NCBI GenBank assembly: GCA_041687255.1 | Contig: JAWLCL010000006.1 | Span: 1 to 64,000, forward strand | Direction of reading: 5' to 3' | DNA length: 64,000 bases | Origin: Mariniphaga sp041687255 | GTDB lineage: Bacteria > Bacteroidota > Bacteroidia > Bacteroidales > Prolixibacteraceae | In this document: in pieces, positions 62,653-64,000 of the stretch | Layout: the number at the start of each line of letters is the position of its first letter | How positions within the stretch are numbered: position 1 is the stretch's first letter | Made by a program: the position numbers and the translations under genes | The notes under the pieces: generated by a model | Seen by the model: only the letters and a program-made list of their open reading frames with translations | The model's database searches: none | Told to the model about the DNA's origin: nothing

Positions 62653-64000
62653 ATGATTGAAGTTGCTGATTTAAAGATACAGTTTGGAAAGCGGGTGTTG
62701 TTTCAGGATGTAAACCTTAAGTTTACCGCCGGCAATTGTTACGGGGTTATTGGTGCTAACGGCGCAGGCAAATCAACCTTCTTAAAAACCATATCGGGGG
62801 AAACCGATGCCACAGCAGGAACAATAAGTCTTGGCCCCGGCGAACGGCTATCGGTTCTGAGCCAGGACCATTTTGCCTTCGATGAAGACCTGGTTATTCA
62901 TGCCGTACTGAAAGGTCATACGCGGCTTTGGGAAATCATGCACGAGAAGGAAGAATTGTACTCTAAACCTGATTTTAACGAGGAAGATGGTATGAGAGCT
63001 GCTGACCTGGAACAGAAATTCGGCGATATGGACGGATGGAATGCTGAAAACAATGCAGCCACCCTTCTGAGTAACCTGGGAATAAAGGAAGCATGGCATT
63101 ACACCCCCATGAAGGAGCTGAGCGGCAAACAAAAGGTACGTGTCCTGCTGGCACAGGCTCTGTTTGGTAAACCCGATAACCTGTTGCTTGATGAACCTAC
63201 CAATGACCTAGACCTGGAAACAGTGGCATGGCTTGAAAATTATCTCTCGGAATATGAAAATACCGTGCTGGTGGTTTCACACGACAGGCACTTCCTGGAT
63301 GCCATCAGTACTCACACAGTAGATATTGATTACGGAAAAATAAAACTGTTTGCCGGAAATTACAGCTTCTGGTACCAGAGTAGTCAGCTTGCACTAAGGC
63401 AACAAAAAGCCCAAAACAAAAAGGCTGAGGAGAAAAAGGCCGAGTTGCAGGAGTTTATTTCTCGGTTCAGCGCCAATGTTAAAAAATCGAAACAGGCCAC
63501 CAGCCGTAAGAAGATGATTGAAAAATTAAATATCGAGGACATTGAACCTTCAACACGGAAATACCCGGGAATCATTTTCACCCCCGAGCGCGAGGCCGGA
63601 GATAAGATATTGGATGTACACGGATTGAGTGCCAGCATCGATGGAACGGTGCTGTTTAAAGATGTGGAATTTACGGCAGCCAAAGGCGAAAAGATAATCT
63701 TTTTGTCACGCGACCCGAGGGCGATGACCTCTTTCTTTGAAATCATCAACGGCAAACAAAAACCCGGTTCAGGCACCTATCAATGGGGGCAGACCATTAC
63801 TCCGGCTTACCTTCCGCTCGATAATTCGGCTTACTTCAACAGTGAACTCAGCCTTTTCGACTGGCTTTGCCAGTTTACCAACGATACCACCGATTTCTAC
63901 ATTATGAGTTACCTGGGAAAAATGTTGTTTGCCCGCGAAGAGGTACATAAACCGGTAAATGTTTTATCGGGAGGAGAAAAAATGCGTTGCATGATTTCAA
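62653..64000 (+). CDS. ABC-F family ATP-binding protein, cut by the window end
   Basis: 449 residues are visible from ATG 62653 (MIEVADLKIQFGKRVLF). NBD1 has Walker A GANGAGKST, signature ELSGKQKVR and Walker B LLLDEPTNDLD. A charged linker rich in Lys and Gln (about 250-300) precedes NBD2, whose signature VLSGGEKMRC is reached just before the end. ABC-F proteins act on the ribosome (EttA/YbiT type); some confer antibiotic resistance. The layout resembles YbiT. The 3' end lies beyond the window. Confidence 0.92.
   Translation, partial: MIEVADLKIQFGKRVLFQDVNLKFTAGNCYGVIGANGAGKSTFLKTISGETDATAGTISLGPGERLSVLSQDHFAFDEDLVIHAVLKGHTRLWEIMHEKEELYSKPDFNEEDGMRAADLEQKFGDMDGWNAENNAATLLSNLGIKEAWHYTPMKELSGKQKVRVLLAQALFGKPDNLLLDEPTNDLDLETVAWLENYLSEYENTVLVVSHDRHFLDAISTHTVDIDYGKIKLFAGNYSFWYQSSQLALRQQKAQNKKAEEKKAELQEFISRFSANVKKSKQATSRKKMIEKLNIEDIEPSTRKYPGIIFTPEREAGDKILDVHGLSASIDGTVLFKDVEFTAAKGEKIIFLSRDPRAMTSFFEIINGKQKPGSGTYQWGQTITPAYLPLDNSAYFNSELSLFDWLCQFTNDTTDFYIMSYLGKMLFAREEVHKPVNVLSGGEKMRCMIS

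Overview
The window looks like a chromosomal segment from an anaerobic or fermentative member of the Bacteroidota, probably near the Marinilabiliales/Prolixibacteraceae. This is inferred from gene families and promoter style, not from a marker gene. Supporting features are an electron-bifurcating [FeFe]-hydrogenase operon, a potassium-type membrane pyrophosphatase, a secreted GH127 enzyme, several lipoproteins with short Bacteroidota-type lipoboxes, and recurring TAnnTTTG promoter boxes. No rRNA, tRNA, CRISPR array, integrase or transposase was seen.

Layout. 0.1-3.5 kb: a periplasmic-binding/hybrid histidine kinase gene split in two by a T-run. 4.0-5.5 kb: a PP-loop ATPase-like protein. 5.5-7.1 kb: duplicated palindromic intergenic repeats. 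7.1-13.6 kb: nucleotide-sugar genes (a UDP-HexNAc-type dehydrogenase, UDP-glucuronate decarboxylase, UDP-glucose dehydrogenase), interrupted by a six-copy 170-bp tandem repeat and a small zinc-ribbon gene. 14.1-17.1 kb: YbbR-like protein, coaE, a TerB/DnaJ protein and a MOSC protein. 17.1-28.2 kb: a hydrogenase locus. HydABC-type subunits are preceded by a second, sensory-looking [FeFe]-hydrogenase-like protein with RsbW-like, DRTGG, PHP and HATPase proteins, and opposed by a divergent PAS/SpoIIE phosphatase pair. The likely logic is that catalytic H2/NADH/ferredoxin turnover is coupled to a switch built from the hydrogenase-like sensor, an anti-sigma-type kinase and a PP2C phosphatase.

28.4-40.2 kb is mixed: a dihydroorotate-dehydrogenase-like protein, an SDR, small proteins, a truncated hydrolase, a VOC protein, a pentapeptide protein, secreted proteins, GH127 and a methyltransferase. 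40.6-44.5 kb resembles an integron-like cassette array: five one- or two-gene units, all on the minus strand, each followed by an imperfect palindrome that may be an attC-like site. 45-51.3 kb holds a VOC protein, a large KAP-family NTPase and a GT39-type glycosyltransferase. 51.7-64 kb holds a cupin, an AraC regulator, hppA, a PEP-synthase N-domain protein, small genes, a QueG-like protein, a lipoprotein and the start of an ABC-F gene.

The most striking feature is not a gene. More than ten intergenic loci carry arrays built strictly in 7-nt steps (a few in 8-nt steps). The word set differs by locus, for example GTTCCGG/GTTTAAA, TTGTCAT/TGGTCAT, ATGACTA/ATGACCA, GCTCCGT/ACTCTGT. The arrays bracket accessory genes: a four-helix-bundle (S23) gene inside the hydrogenase operon, the KAP gene, the PP-loop gene and a VOC gene. 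They run into the 3' ends of some genes, and one sits in frame inside a nucleotide-sugar dehydrogenase gene. I know of no named element matching this in Bacteroidota.
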